DNA of 64,000 bases. Source: CAYQJS01 sp964417895. Lineage in GTDB: Bacteria > Chloroflexota > UBA6077 > SHYK01. A program made the position numbers and the translations under genes. The notes under the pieces were generated by a model. The model worked only from the letters and a program-made list of their open reading frames with translations. It ran no database searches and was not told the DNA's origin. The stretch spans positions 9,422 through 73,421 of the forward strand of contig CAYQJS010000024.1 of the NCBI GenBank assembly GCA_964417895.1, in the 5' to 3' direction. Shown here in pieces: positions 16,733 to 26,070 of this stretch (position 1 is its first letter; each line of letters opens with the position of its first letter).

Positions 16733-16936
16733 TCAGGCCGAGCGACGCGCCATCCGCGTGCGCCGCTTGCGCTCTGCCCTTTTCAGTTTCGCGCGCGTCT
16801 TCTCGCCACGGCTCATGAAGGTCTGGTGCCGCTTGTAGTCACCGAGAATACCCTCGCGCTCGACACCCGACTTGAACCGACGGAGCAGGCTGTCGAACGC
16901 CTCGCCGGGGCGCGCTGTTACTTGCATCTGCCTCAC
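16733..16936 (-). CDS. rpsU: 30S ribosomal protein bS21
   Basis: A 67-residue basic protein. VTARPGEAFDSLLRRFKSGVEREGILGDYKRHQTF (read in part: LLRRFKSGVEREG) follows the S21 pattern, with an Arg/Lys-rich C-terminus (KTRAKLKRAERKRRTRMARR). S21 helps mRNA binding on the small subunit. The listed start is GTG; an in-frame ATG 9 nt later is equally plausible. It is preceded by a near-consensus promoter. Confidence 0.88.
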   Translation of the reverse strand: MRQMQVTARPGEAFDSLLRRFKSGVEREGILGDYKRHQTFMSRGEKTRAKLKRAERKRRTRMARRSA

Positions 16937-16986
16937 CCGCCTCTCGGGGACGCTTCCCGCCGTCGCCCATTTTGGGCCTGGGCGGC

Positions 16987-17015
16987 ATTCTACTCGCCCT
17001 TACGTCCAGTGTCAA
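16987..17015 (-). promoter_or_regulatory. rpsU promoter
   Basis: On the minus strand TTGACA, a 17-nt spacer and TAGAAT, about 50 nt upstream of the rpsU start. Spacing and -35 are consensus. Confidence 0.75.
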
Positions 17016-17054
17016 TCGGACACGACGAGCTGTCACAGCTTCATTACGCGACTG

Positions 17055-17082
17055 TTGACAGGCAGCCCGGCGTCTCTAGAAT
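17055..17082 (+). promoter_or_regulatory. nrdJ promoter
   Basis: TTGACA (17055-17060), a 16-nt spacer and TAGAAT (17077-17082). The -10 touches the first NrdR box, which suits repression. It lies about 165 nt before the start codon. Confidence 0.7.
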
Positions 17083-17097
17083 ACCAACATGTCGTAT
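17082..17097 (+). promoter_or_regulatory. NrdR box 1
   Basis: TACCAACATGTCGTAT, matching box 2 at 11 of 16 positions and overlapping the last base of the -10 hexamer. The linker to box 2 is 16 nt, the helical spacing known for paired NrdR boxes. Confidence 0.65.
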
Positions 17098-17113
17098 CTC
17101 AGACTTCTACGAC

Positions 17114-17129
17114 ATACAACATCTTGTAT
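17114..17129 (+). promoter_or_regulatory. NrdR box 2
   Basis: ATACAACATCTTGTAT, a perfect 6-bp inverted repeat around CATC, like the 16-bp palindromic NrdR box consensus. It lies downstream of the -10 element, within the transcribed leader. Confidence 0.72.
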
Positions 17130-17249
17130 CTCAGCCCAGAATATGCGAGGGTTGAGGCAGTCGCGCTAATGGGCTTGAGCGGCTGGACAACGGTGAAACA
17201 CGTGTTCTATTATCACGGGGCCGGTTCCGGCCGGCTAGGGAGGTAACCG

Positions 17250-19736
17250 ATGCTCGATCATGCTCCGTCGAAGACTGTGCCGACTCCCCTACGGCCTCCT
17301 GCCGAACTCCCAGAGCCGAGCCTCACGCGCAACGCCCGGATCGTGCTCGAGCGCCGCTACCTCCATCGCAGAGACGGAGGCGAGCCGCTCGAGACACCCG
17401 GCGGCGCCATGTGGCGAGTGGCCTGTGAGATCGCCCGTGGGAGCGAGCCCTGGGCGAGCCGGGAGGAGCTCGAGGCGCTGCGCCGCGACTACTACGTAAT
17501 GATGGCGCGGCTCGATTTCCTCCCGAACTCGCCGACCTTGATGAACGCGGGCAAGGAGAATGGCCTGCAATACTCGGCTTGCTACGTGCTGCCGGTACCG
17601 GACTCGATGGATGGAATCTTTGAGACCAACAAGCGAGCGGCTCTGATCCACAAGAGCGGCGGGGGGACTGGCTTCTCCTTCTCGCGGCTCCGGCCCGCCG
17701 GCGACATCGTCGGATCGACGGGCGGAGTCGCCAGCGGGCCCATCAGCTTCCTCGAGGTCTACAACGCCTCGACCGAGTCGGTGAAGCAGGGGGGCACGCG
17801 CCGCGGCGCGAACATGGGCATTCTGCGCGTCGACCATCCCGACATTCTCAAGTTCATCTACTGTAAGCGGGACCTTAACGAGCGCAGCCAGATGGCCTAC
17901 GAGGCCGTCGCGCCGTCCCTGACGCCCGACAAGCAGGAAGCCTTGAAGCGGGCGCTCCTCGAGTCGCAGATCAGCAATTTCAACATCTCCGTGGGCGTCA
18001 CCGAGGAGTTCATGCAAGCCCTGGAGCGCGATGAGGAGTACGACCTCGTCCAGCCGCGCACCGGGGCAGTGCTCTCCCGATTGCGCGCCCGCGACGTGTT
18101 CGAGCGGATGACGCAGTGCGCCTGGGAAACCGGAGATCCGGGCGTAGTTTTCCTCGACCGGATCAACGCGGGCCCGGCAAATCCGGTGCCCGAGATGGGG
18201 CCGATTGAGGCTACCAACCCCTGCGGAGAACAGCCCCTGTATCCCAACGAGGCGTGCAATCTAGGCTCTCTGAACCTGATTCGTTTCCTCAAGGGCCCCA
18301 CTGGGAACGGACACGCTGGAGTCGATCCGTCTCAGCGGATCGACTGGGACGCGATGGAGCGGACAATCCGCCTGGCGGTCCATTTCCTCGACGACGTGAT
18401 CAACGTGAATCCATACCCGGACGATCTCATCGACCAGGCTGTCAAGTCCAATCGCAGGATCGGCCTCGGTGTCATGGGATGGGCAGACCTGCTGGTGCTC
18501 CTTGGCGTCCCGTACGACAGCCACGAGGCGCTGGCCCTGGGCGAAGTGACGATGCAGTTCATCAACCGCATCGCTCACGACGAGTCCGAACGCCTGGCCG
18601 AGGTGCGCGGGCCGTTCCCGATGTGGTCTAAGAGCATCTACAAGGGCGGAAAGGCGCTCCGCAACTCCACGGTGACGACAATCGCCCCAACGGGGACAAT
18701 CTCGATCATCGCCGGCTGCTCATCCGGCATCGAGCCGCTCTTCGCGCTTGTTTTCGACCGGCGTGGCTCGCTGGATGGACAGCTCAGCCTTGAGACGAAC
18801 CCCATGTTCGAGGAGATCGCGCGACGTGAGGGGTTCTGGACGGAGGAGCTGGCTCGGCAGGTGCACGAGCGGGGCACGGTGCGTGGCATAGCGGGCGTGC
18901 CGGATAAGTGGCAGGGCGTGTTTGGCACTGCGCACGATATCGACCTCACGTGGCACGTGCGCATGCAGGCCGCGTGGCAGAAGCACACCGACAACGCCGT
19001 CTCGAAAACCATCAACCTGTCGCACACCGCGACCGTAGACGACGTGGCCAACGCGTACCGCCTCGCCTACGAGACGGGCTGCAATGGCATCACCGTATTT
19101 CGCGATGGCTCGAAGGAGGGCGTTCTCCATGTCGGGTCCGGCTCGGCATCCCAGGCTGCAACCTCCGAGTCCGAGGTCGGGCCTCGGGAATCCAGAACCG
19201 GGTCCTCGATCGCGCCTCGGCCGCGAGCTCTCAGCGGGGTGACCTACCAGATCGAGACACCGCTCGGCACGGCCTACATCACGATCAACCAGGACGAGAG
19301 CGGCGAGCCGCTTGAGGTCTTCGTGAACCAGGGGAAAGCGGGCAGCGACATCGCGCCGCTCTCCGAGGCGGTCGGCAAGCTCAGCACGATCATCCTCCAG
19401 GTGCCTTCGGCCATGCCTGCGCGGGCGCGGGTGCGAAAGATGATCGACAGGTTGAGGGGTATCGGCGGAACGACCAGCACGGGCTTCGGGCCCGATCGCA
19501 CTCGTTCTCTGCCGGATGCGCTCGCCAAGGTGCTCGAGCAGCATCTAGAGAGCCTGGACCCCGCTAGCACAACCGCCGATCCGCCGGGCGGCACCCGCGA
19601 AGCGGGAGCCTCTCATCCGGCGGCCAACGGCAAGACACTGCAGCTGTCGGGTGCCTTCTGCCCGGACTGCGGCCTCGCGCTGGTGCATGAGGAGGGCTGC
19701 GACAAGTGCTTCACGTGCGGCTACTCGCGCTGCTAG
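17250..19736 (+). CDS. nrdJ: Adenosylcobalamin-dependent (class II) ribonucleotide reductase
   Basis: An 828-residue class II RNR that makes deoxyribonucleotides using a B12-derived radical, independent of oxygen. Landmarks: NSPTLMNAGKENGLQYSACYV (read as NSPTLMNAG then SACYVLPVPDSM), GGGTGFSFSRLRP, TRRGANMGIL, the radical-site NPCGEQPLYPNEACNLGSLNL (N-x-C-x-E), and TIAPTGTIS. The C-terminus holds a Zn-ribbon-like pair CPDCG and CFTCGYSRC, typical of this subclass and probably delivering electrons to the active site. The start ATG follows GGGAGG by 5 nt. Promoter and paired NrdR boxes precede it; no B12 riboswitch was found in the leader. Confidence 0.95.
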   Translation: MLDHAPSKTVPTPLRPPAELPEPSLTRNARIVLERRYLHRRDGGEPLETPGGAMWRVACEIARGSEPWASREELEALRRDYYVMMARLDFLPNSPTLMNAGKENGLQYSACYVLPVPDSMDGIFETNKRAALIHKSGGGTGFSFSRLRPAGDIVGSTGGVASGPISFLEVYNASTESVKQGGTRRGANMGILRVDHPDILKFIYCKRDLNERSQMAYEAVAPSLTPDKQEALKRALLESQISNFNISVGVTEEFMQALERDEEYDLVQPRTGAVLSRLRARDVFERMTQCAWETGDPGVVFLDRINAGPANPVPEMGPIEATNPCGEQPLYPNEACNLGSLNLIRFLKGPTGNGHAGVDPSQRIDWDAMERTIRLAVHFLDDVINVNPYPDDLIDQAVKSNRRIGLGVMGWADLLVLLGVPYDSHEALALGEVTMQFINRIAHDESERLAEVRGPFPMWSKSIYKGGKALRNSTVTTIAPTGTISIIAGCSSGIEPLFALVFDRRGSLDGQLSLETNPMFEEIARREGFWTEELARQVHERGTVRGIAGVPDKWQGVFGTAHDIDLTWHVRMQAAWQKHTDNAVSKTINLSHTATVDDVANAYRLAYETGCNGITVFRDGSKEGVLHVGSGSASQAATSESEVGPRESRTGSSIAPRPRALSGVTYQIETPLGTAYITINQDESGEPLEVFVNQGKAGSDIAPLSEAVGKLSTIILQVPSAMPARARVRKMIDRLRGIGGTTSTGFGPDRTRSLPDALAKVLEQHLESLDPASTTADPPGGTREAGASHPAANGKTLQLSGAFCPDCGLALVHEEGCDKCFTCGYSRC

Positions 19737-19781
19737 CCTCTACGAGGGAGCGGTCAGCCGCAGCCGTATAATCCCGGGCAC

Positions 19782-19855
19782 GGCGGGGTAGCTCAGATGG
19801 TCAGAGCGAGCGACTCATAACCGCTAGGTCGTGGGTTCGATCCCCACCCCCGCCA
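19782..19855 (+). tRNA. tRNA with CAU anticodon (elongator Met or Ile2)
   Basis: Complete cloverleaf: acceptor GGCGGGG/CCCCGCC, D-stem GCTC/GAGC, anticodon loop CTCATAA with CAT at 19816-19818, T-arm GTGGG-TTCGATC-CCCAC, discriminator A. The first pair is G1-C72, so it is not an initiator tRNA. Met and lysidine-modified Ile2 cannot be separated by eye. CCA is not encoded (ACCC follows). TATAAT sits at 19767-19772, a likely -10. Confidence 0.93.
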
Positions 19856-20060
19856 CCCTCGAGCGCCCTTTTTGTCTGGCTCGTTGGTCGATTCCACCCG
19901 CGACGTATGATCGGTTGCTCATGCCGCCCGATCTCCCCAGCGAGCGAATGCTCGCTTTGCCTGGTATCTTATGTTTGCGCCGGCCGGTGGTGGTGTGGCA
20001 TCCTGATTTTCGAGGCTGGCTTTAGGAGCCTCCCGCGATACGACCGAAGGAGAACGTACG

Positions 20061-21554
20061 ATGAAGTTGCTGCTCAGCCGGGTGCTCTTGCTGGCGCTGA
20101 TCGTTGCTTTGACTGTGCCGGCTGGCGCCACTGCCCAGACTGCTACTCCCACCGCTACCGCCCTGCCAACGGCCACCGATACGCCAACGCCAACCGCAAC
20201 TCTCACGGCGACAGCCACGGCCACGGCGACTGTGCCCGCCCCCGTCCCATTCGTCGCCTACGTCCCCGTAGTATTGAAGCAGTTGGCGGGAAGCAACACC
20301 GGAATTCAGGTCCAGAACACATCGAGCTCTCCGGCCACCGTCCAGGTCTTCTACTACAACCGCATGGGTCAGTCCAGTCCTACCTGGACGAACACCGCCA
20401 CGGTTGCTGCGGGCGCGTCCGAGACCTTCTACCAGGGGGCGGACCCCGACTTGCCGATTGGCTTCGACGGATCAGCTATTGTCCAGGCGACCCAGAGCAT
20501 CCGCGCCATCGTGAACCACACCAACTACGACCGGCCCACGGCTTCAGCCGGATCGTTCCCAGCTCCCTCGTCGAGTAATGTCATGCAGGCTAGCCTCCCG
20601 GCAGTGTTCGGGGGCCTCGGCCGCGATTTCACCACGATCCACATTCAGAACACCGGCTCCATGCAGGCGACGTTCACGGTGTCCCTCTTTCCGAGCGGAA
20701 GTGGTGCCGCGGTGGCGTCGATACCGGTCGTGATTCAGCCACTCGCCGCCGAGCGTGTGCGCCTTGCCCCCGGACTCGGTCTCCCGAGCAACTTCGCGGG
20801 AACAGCCTTGGTTACCAGTTCCACCAGCACCCTCGTAGCCGCCGCTGAGACGCTGAATGAAGACACGGGCATCATGACGAGCTATGCGGCATTTCCGCAG
20901 GGCGCCAGCGTGCAGAACGCCCCGCTGCTGTTCAAGAATTTCCTCGGCTGGGTGAGCAGCGCCCACGGGATGAATGTGTCCGGCGGAACAGTGACAGTGA
21001 ACGCCACGCTCTACCACCGGGACAGCGCCCTCAGCTATCCGCTCACCCCGCGTACACTGGCTCCCAACGAGGGTTACACATGGTCCCTGCCCGCCCTGGC
21101 TGACCTGCCCGATGGTGTGTGGTCGGGCGTGTTCAGCGCGAACGGGGCCATCGCGCTAGTGGTCCAGGAGACCAACACGAGCCGCGGAACGGGGATGGCC
21201 TACAGCGGGTTCAGCGGCGGAACCCCCAGCATCAGCATCCCACTAACGTTCAGGGACAGCAACGGCTGGGATACAGGCATCCAGGTGCAGAATCTGGGCG
21301 TCATTGAAAGCATTGTCACGGTGGAGCACTTCCGTACCGACACAGGAGGCCGCGTAGCCGTCGAAGCGGAAGGGATTCCCCCCGGCGAGTCTAGGACCTT
21401 CTACCAGCCCGCGAACGCGAATCTGGCCCCCGGGCACGTCGGATCGGCCGTGATCACGAGCAACAATGGCCAGCCCATCGTCGCCATTGTGAACGAGGTC
21501 AACTACCTCAGGGGTGGTGACGCAGCCATGGCGTACGAAGGCATCAACTACTGA
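20061..21554 (+). CDS. Secreted protein with Thr/Pro-rich linker and repeated beta domains
   Basis: A 497-residue protein. A Sec signal peptide (MKLLLSRVLLLALIVALTVP, cleavage near ATAQ) is followed by a TAT/PTPT-rich linker (about 27-58), a type common in Chloroflexota exported proteins. The rest holds repeated units of about 110-120 residues, each with a (T)GIQVQN-type strand and a G.S..FYQ.A...L..G..GSA turn; the first and last units align best. It is probably cell-surface or released. No enzymatic motif is visible. An AGGAG sequence lies just upstream of the ATG. Confidence 0.75.
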   Translation: MKLLLSRVLLLALIVALTVPAGATAQTATPTATALPTATDTPTPTATLTATATATATVPAPVPFVAYVPVVLKQLAGSNTGIQVQNTSSSPATVQVFYYNRMGQSSPTWTNTATVAAGASETFYQGADPDLPIGFDGSAIVQATQSIRAIVNHTNYDRPTASAGSFPAPSSSNVMQASLPAVFGGLGRDFTTIHIQNTGSMQATFTVSLFPSGSGAAVASIPVVIQPLAAERVRLAPGLGLPSNFAGTALVTSSTSTLVAAAETLNEDTGIMTSYAAFPQGASVQNAPLLFKNFLGWVSSAHGMNVSGGTVTVNATLYHRDSALSYPLTPRTLAPNEGYTWSLPALADLPDGVWSGVFSANGAIALVVQETNTSRGTGMAYSGFSGGTPSISIPLTFRDSNGWDTGIQVQNLGVIESIVTVEHFRTDTGGRVAVEAEGIPPGESRTFYQPANANLAPGHVGSAVITSNNGQPIVAIVNEVNYLRGGDAAMAYEGINY

Positions 21555-21606
21555 CGGCCGGCGGGCGGGCGGAGCTAGCACGCCCAAGACGAATGCGCGA
21601 CGACTG

Positions 21607-21957
21607 ATGGACGACTCTTTCGTGCGCGTCGCTCGGGTCGAAGATGTATCGCCGGGCACCTGCCGTGATGTGGAGGTGGACGATCAGGTTGTGCTCATCG
21701 CCCGCGTCGACGGCCAGTTCTACGCGTTCAGTGGCTGGTGCACCCACCAGGGCACGGCGCTCGCACTGGGCACCCTGCGCGACCACACCCTCACCTGCTA
21801 TGCGCACCTGTGGAGCTACGACGTGAGATCCGGCCAGCCTATCTGGCCGCCGCTCGCGCGCGTCGCGCCGGGGTACCGACTCCGCACGTACCCGGTGCGT
21901 GTGGAAGATGGCAACCTGTTTGTGTCTCGTAAGCCAGGGCGGGCCGGCCTGAACTAG
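21607..21957 (+). CDS. Rieske [2Fe-2S] ferredoxin-like protein
   Basis: A 116-residue protein with the Rieske motif WCTHQG (C-x-H) and CYAHLWSYD (C-x2-H), 16 residues between the pairs. This is the size and layout of soluble Rieske ferredoxins (NirD/BphA3-like) that pass electrons to oxygenases. In this family CPxH is common; here it is CYAH. ATG was chosen because the family begins about ten residues before FVRVARVEDV-type strands. It could serve a Rieske oxygenase such as the one at the left edge, but no linkage is shown. Confidence 0.85.
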   Translation: MDDSFVRVARVEDVSPGTCRDVEVDDQVVLIARVDGQFYAFSGWCTHQGTALALGTLRDHTLTCYAHLWSYDVRSGQPIWPPLARVAPGYRLRTYPVRVEDGNLFVSRKPGRAGLN

Positions 21958-21961
21958 CTGG

Positions 21962-22798
21962 TCAGTTCATCCGCGAGGCCATGTCGCGCACGAAGCGGCG
22001 CCACGCCTGAAAGCGGTGGCGCTGGCGGGCCTCGGGAGGGCGACGCCGGGCCTTCTCAATGTCCCGAAGGGCCGCCCGGTATTCTCCGGCCCCCGCCAGC
22101 AGGACAGCGCGCTGCCGATGGAGGCCACCGTCGTCCGGATTGAGAAGGAGCATTCGGTCGAGCGCCGAGCGGGCTCGCACTGAATCGTCCCGCGCCCTGT
22201 AGATGGCGAGCAGGTTCGTCAGCACTCGGGTGAGAACCTGTCTCGTGCTCTGGGGCGCGAGCATTGCGCGATCGAAGGGGAGGTCGCGTCCATGGATCTG
22301 CTGGACGCGCTCCACGCAATCCGCCTCACTCAGATTCGCGCGACCCAAAAAAGGGTCGACGTAGGTTCTCGCTTCAACTACTCGGATGAGAAAGTGCCCT
22401 GGAAGCCCTACGCCCTCGACAGCCAGGCCGAGGCGCCGCGCGACCTCCATGTACACGATCGATAGCGTGATGGGGATCCCCCGACGCCGATCGAGCACCT
22501 CGTTCAGAAAGCTATTACGCGGGTCGTAATAGTCAACATCATTTCCACGGAACAGCTCTCGGTCGTGGAGGAAGGTGGCGAGCGCCGCGCTGACCGCCGC
22601 GGCGTCGCGCGTGTTGTCGGCTTCTTCTCGGATATCGTCGGCGAGCGCGTCAACGCGCGCCAGGTATGCTCCAATGTCCAGGTCGGGATACTCCTCCGCG
22701 GCAATGAGCAGCGCCGTTTCGGCTAGAGGGATCGCCTCGCTCGGGCGAGCGGCGAAGGCGGCGAACGACGCCCGGGCCCTGCGCACCGCGTCATTCAC
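21962..22798 (-). CDS. SirB1-family transglutaminase-like/TPR protein
   Basis: A 278-residue protein. The core YYDPRNSFLNEVLDRRRGIP (20 residues) continues with ITLSIVYMEVARRLGL and GVGLPGHFLIRV, which is the SirB1 (transglut_core2) signature. A C-terminal helical TPR-like pair (ALDRMLLLNPDDGGLHRQRA, EYRAALRDIEKA) follows. SirB1-type proteins have a papain-like fold, but the catalytic Cys is not obvious here, so enzymatic activity is doubtful. It is convergent with the Rieske ferredoxin gene (4 nt apart). Confidence 0.8.
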   Translation of the reverse strand: MNDAVRRARASFAAFAARPSEAIPLAETALLIAAEEYPDLDIGAYLARVDALADDIREEADNTRDAAAVSAALATFLHDRELFRGNDVDYYDPRNSFLNEVLDRRRGIPITLSIVYMEVARRLGLAVEGVGLPGHFLIRVVEARTYVDPFLGRANLSEADCVERVQQIHGRDLPFDRAMLAPQSTRQVLTRVLTNLLAIYRARDDSVRARSALDRMLLLNPDDGGLHRQRAVLLAGAGEYRAALRDIEKARRRPPEARQRHRFQAWRRFVRDMASRMN

Positions 22799-23009
22799 GG
22801 CCTCACCTCAAGAACGGGGGAGGTCTCCCCTGGGGGCTCTGCGACACCATTTCGCGCTGCCTGCTCGGCGAGAAGTGCAACACGACTCATTATAGAGAGC
22901 GCGAGCGGCGCGGTTGCGCGTTCCGGCTCGGCCCGACTATTCTTACCGGAACTCCTCGCCGGTTCGCTCGGCCAACCCGTCCATGTTACTTCAGTTTTGA
23001 GGATCATCG

Positions 23010-23999
23010 ATGACTCAAGCCGCGTCGGCACCGCCCATCCCTAATGCGTGGGGGATGCGGGTCGTTCCTTGCAACCTGTGCCGCGCGACTTCGTATAGCG
23101 AGGTTTACCCTTCCCGCCTCCCCGACATGAGCATCCGTGACGTGCAAGAGATCTTCACGTGCACCAGCTCTGCTTACGGCGAGTGCGGGCCGATCGTGCG
23201 CTGCGATAACTGCGGCTTTGTTTATCAGAATCCTCAGCCGGATCCTAACTGGATTCTTCGTGTCTACGAGTCGGTAGTCGATGCCCGATACGACGAGGAG
23301 CGTGAAGGCCGCGTCCATACCTTCCGAAGGTCGTTGAGCGAACTCTCGCAGCACCTCTCGACTGGGCGACTGCTGGACGTGGGCAGCCACCTCGGTGTCT
23401 TCGTCGAGGTGGCACGGGCCGGTGGGTGGGACGCGGAGGGCGTGGAGCCGTCACGCTGGGCAGCTGAGCTGGCCCGCTCCAGGGACCTTCCCGTGACGCA
23501 GGGCGCGGTGGCTGACCTCGAGCGCCCCGGCGGGACGTACGATGCCGTCACCCTCTGGGACGTCATAGAGCATCTCGCCGATCCATCGGCAGAGCTATGC
23601 CGCTTGCATCGGATGCTGCGCCCGGGGGGCGTCATCGCCATCTCTACCATGGACGTCGATGCGGCCGCGGCACGGCTCCTCGGACGCCGCTGGCCCTGGT
23701 ACATGCAGATGCACCTGTTCTACTTCTCCCGCCGCACGCTGACGCGGCTCGTTGAGCAGGTGGGCTTCGAGGTCGTGGAGATCCGGCGCCATCGCAGGAT
23801 CGTCCGAGTCGCCTATCTCGTTTCCAGGCTAGAGCGGCGGTTGGGAGTGCTCTATCCCCCGCTGGCGGGTGCCGTGAACGCCGTTGGGATCGGAAAGCGC
23901 CTCGTAACCGCGGACCTCGGCGACCTGATCACGCTTTTCGCCCGAAAGCCCGCGCTCGACACCCCAGAAGCCCGTCGCAACGGGCACGGAGCCTATTGA
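23010..23999 (+). CDS. SAM-dependent methyltransferase with N-terminal Zn-ribbon-like region
   Basis: A 329-residue protein. CNLC (residues 21-24) and CDNCGFVYQNPQP form a Cys-rich N-terminal region typical of methyltransferases acting in polysaccharide or cell-surface sugar pathways. The SAM site is LLDVGSHLGVFVEVAR, followed by VTLWDVIEHLADP and RMLRPGGVIAIST, all class I motifs. The gene overlaps the following GT-C glycosyltransferase by 4 nt (TTGA), so the two are probably co-translated, which supports a role in glycan modification. Confidence 0.85.
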   Translation: MTQAASAPPIPNAWGMRVVPCNLCRATSYSEVYPSRLPDMSIRDVQEIFTCTSSAYGECGPIVRCDNCGFVYQNPQPDPNWILRVYESVVDARYDEEREGRVHTFRRSLSELSQHLSTGRLLDVGSHLGVFVEVARAGGWDAEGVEPSRWAAELARSRDLPVTQGAVADLERPGGTYDAVTLWDVIEHLADPSAELCRLHRMLRPGGVIAISTMDVDAAAARLLGRRWPWYMQMHLFYFSRRTLTRLVEQVGFEVVEIRRHRRIVRVAYLVSRLERRLGVLYPPLAGAVNAVGIGKRLVTADLGDLITLFARKPALDTPEARRNGHGAY

Positions 24000-25606
24000 C
24001 CCTCGCGAGCGTACGTCCCCGAGCCGATCTCCTCAGACGACCCCGAACCACAATCGTCCTGTCTGCCCTGGCCATAGAGGCGGCCTGGCTATGCTTCTGG
24101 CCGGGGGTCTACCTTTCGGACTCCGCCCAGGCCCCCTCTCGCCTGGGCGAGGTTGTACTGGGTCGCTATCCCGCGCTGGGGACGATCCTGTGGACGCTCA
24201 AGGCGATCGTGGACGAGCTGTTTCCGGGGGCGCTGTGGAGCGGGGAGGAGGTCGTGGCGTTCCTGTTCCACTGCGTTATCGTCGCCTTCGCTGCTTATGC
24301 GCTTGCTGCCTGGCGGATTGTTGCGGGTCCGACGATCGGCCTGCGCTGGATCATAGCGCCCCTGCTCATCTTCCAGGTCACTCTCGTTCTCATTCCCGCC
24401 TCGATGACCACAGACATCTTCAACTACGCGCTCTACGGCGAGATGCCCGTTCTGTACGGCGCGAACCCCTTCGTGAGCACACCGGCCGAGTTCCCGCAGA
24501 GCCCCCTTTATTACCTTATTCCTCTGTACTGGCATGATGCTCCATCGGTCTACGGGCCACTCTGGGTGGCGATCTCCACCGGAGTGGCGAGCATTTCCCG
24601 CTCGTTGCCGTTAGCCGATGAGCTGCTGTTTTACCGCGTCATCGCCAATGTCGCTCACCTTGGCAATACCATTCTGGTGTGGGCCCTGGCGCAGCGAATC
24701 GGGCCAGACCGAGCGCCTTCGGCGGCGCTCGCCTACGGCTGGAACCCGCTGGCCCTCCTCGAGTTCGCATTCAACGCCCACAACGACGTTCTCATGCTCA
24801 CGTTCGTACTCGCGGCCTTCCTGGCGGCCACGCGCCGGCGGATCCTCACGGCGGCTTTTCTCATCGGCTGCTCCGTCGCCACCAAGTACACAACGGTGTT
24901 GGTAGCTCCGGTGGTCCTGGTCTGGGGAGCATTTCGCGTTGCGGCAACTCGACCGCAGCGGGGCGCCCGGCTCAAAACGTTCGCCTTGGCAGGGTTCCTG
25001 GTCGCCGTCGTGCCAGTCGTGTTCTACGCGCCCTGGTTCGAGGGAGTTCGCACTTTTGGTCCCGTCCTCCACTGGATTTCGGGGCCTGTTCGAAACAACT
25101 TCTGGCCGGAGCCCATGCTCATCGGCCTCGCACAATGGTTAGCGGCGGCTTTTCAGATACCGTATGAACCCGCCTGGGAGTGGGTCTTCAACGCCAGCAA
25201 ACTCCTGGCGAAAGTCGGGCTCGCTACCTTCATCGCCATCGAGGCTTTCCGGGCGCGCACGATCGTTGCGGTGCTCGCGGCCTCTACGCGCGTGACGCTC
25301 GTCTTCTTGCTGGTGGTCACGACCTGGGTCATGCCCTGGTACTACGTCTGGCCGCTGGCCATGTGCGCTGCCCTCGGCTGGACCTCGATGCTCGTCAGGG
25401 TGTGCGCAGGGCTGACGCTCACGGCGATGGTGGCGATGTACCAGCGCCAACTGGGCCATGCTCTCGTGGGGGACTGGGCGGGTTTCCTGGTGCTGCCTAT
25501 CGCGCTGGCGCTGATTCCAGTCGTGAATCGCCTACGGGCCACCCGTTGGCGGCCCAGCCGCTGGGCGACGGGGTTCCTGAACTCCGGTGCGGCGCGCCCA
25601 GGCTGA
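23996..25606 (+). CDS. Integral-membrane GT-C-type glycosyltransferase
   Basis: A 536-residue protein with about 11-13 transmembrane segments. The first large loop reads MTTDIFNYALYGEMPVLYGA then NPFV, the GT-C pattern of an acidic residue followed by Y and NP. FNAHNDVLML, CSVATKYTTVLV and VTTWVMPWYYVWPLA recur in MptA/MptB-like mannosyltransferases. The start is TTG, overlapping the methyltransferase stop. It probably transfers a sugar from a polyprenyl-phosphate donor outside the membrane. It shares HND and PWY elements with the GT-C protein at 15.3 kb. Confidence 0.8.
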   Translation: MTLASVRPRADLLRRPRTTIVLSALAIEAAWLCFWPGVYLSDSAQAPSRLGEVVLGRYPALGTILWTLKAIVDELFPGALWSGEEVVAFLFHCVIVAFAAYALAAWRIVAGPTIGLRWIIAPLLIFQVTLVLIPASMTTDIFNYALYGEMPVLYGANPFVSTPAEFPQSPLYYLIPLYWHDAPSVYGPLWVAISTGVASISRSLPLADELLFYRVIANVAHLGNTILVWALAQRIGPDRAPSAALAYGWNPLALLEFAFNAHNDVLMLTFVLAAFLAATRRRILTAAFLIGCSVATKYTTVLVAPVVLVWGAFRVAATRPQRGARLKTFALAGFLVAVVPVVFYAPWFEGVRTFGPVLHWISGPVRNNFWPEPMLIGLAQWLAAAFQIPYEPAWEWVFNASKLLAKVGLATFIAIEAFRARTIVAVLAASTRVTLVFLLVVTTWVMPWYYVWPLAMCAALGWTSMLVRVCAGLTLTAMVAMYQRQLGHALVGDWAGFLVLPIALALIPVVNRLRATRWRPSRWATGFLNSGAARPG

Positions 25607-25654
25607 GGCCCCCGGGGAACGCCCGTCCCGATTCGAGCAGCCCGATGCGAGCCT

Positions 25655-25966
25655 ACCTGGCTCGACGAGTTCCAGAGCGGCCTGGCGCCAGGGCCGCACA
25701 ACCGCTGGCGAGGTGGCAACCGCGGCGCCTACAACAATCCGTCCTTCGACGTCGCTTACGAGAGGTACGTTGGTACGTTGCCCGAGGTGGAACGGCAGCG
25801 CTCGCTGGTAGACGTGATCAAGATTGCCTCGGAGGATCTCACGTACCTGCCACTCTATTACCAGGTGGACGTGCACGCGATTCGCAGGGGCTTGACGGGC
25901 CCTGGGCCGCAGTGGCCCGGCCAGAGCGGCCTCACCTCGAACATCCACGAGTGGTACTGGGAGTAG
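25655..25966 (+). pseudogene. C-terminal remnant of a family 5 solute-binding protein
   Basis: About 100 codons ending in a stop. FQSGLAPGPHNRWRGGNRGA, AYNNPSFDVAYERYVGTL and EDLTYLPLYYQVDVHAIRRG are the C-terminal lobe of DppA/OppA-type (SBP_bac_5) lipoproteins. No start codon or N-terminal 400+ residues are present; homology begins shortly after the GT-C gene ends. It is therefore a decayed fragment left by deletion or rearrangement. Confidence 0.8.
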
Positions 25967-26070
25967 GGCCAGCATCCATATGGCGTAGCGTTTAACCGAA
26001 ACTGAAGGCAGCACCGCGCGGTAGGCCACTGCGCTTAAGGTGGCGCACCTGTTCTCGGGACAGAGGCAAT

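Noticed and set aside
17130..17249. Cobalamin riboswitch in the nrdJ leader
   Set aside because: No B12-box-like sequence or supporting helices were found in the 165-nt leader; NrdR boxes explain the region better.
19782..19855. Initiator tRNA-fMet
   Set aside because: The first acceptor pair is G-C rather than the unpaired C-A expected for an initiator.
22795..23031. Minus-strand 78-codon frame upstream of the SirB1-like gene
   Set aside because: No homology or ribosome binding site; it overlaps the SirB1 start and the methyltransferase 5' end.
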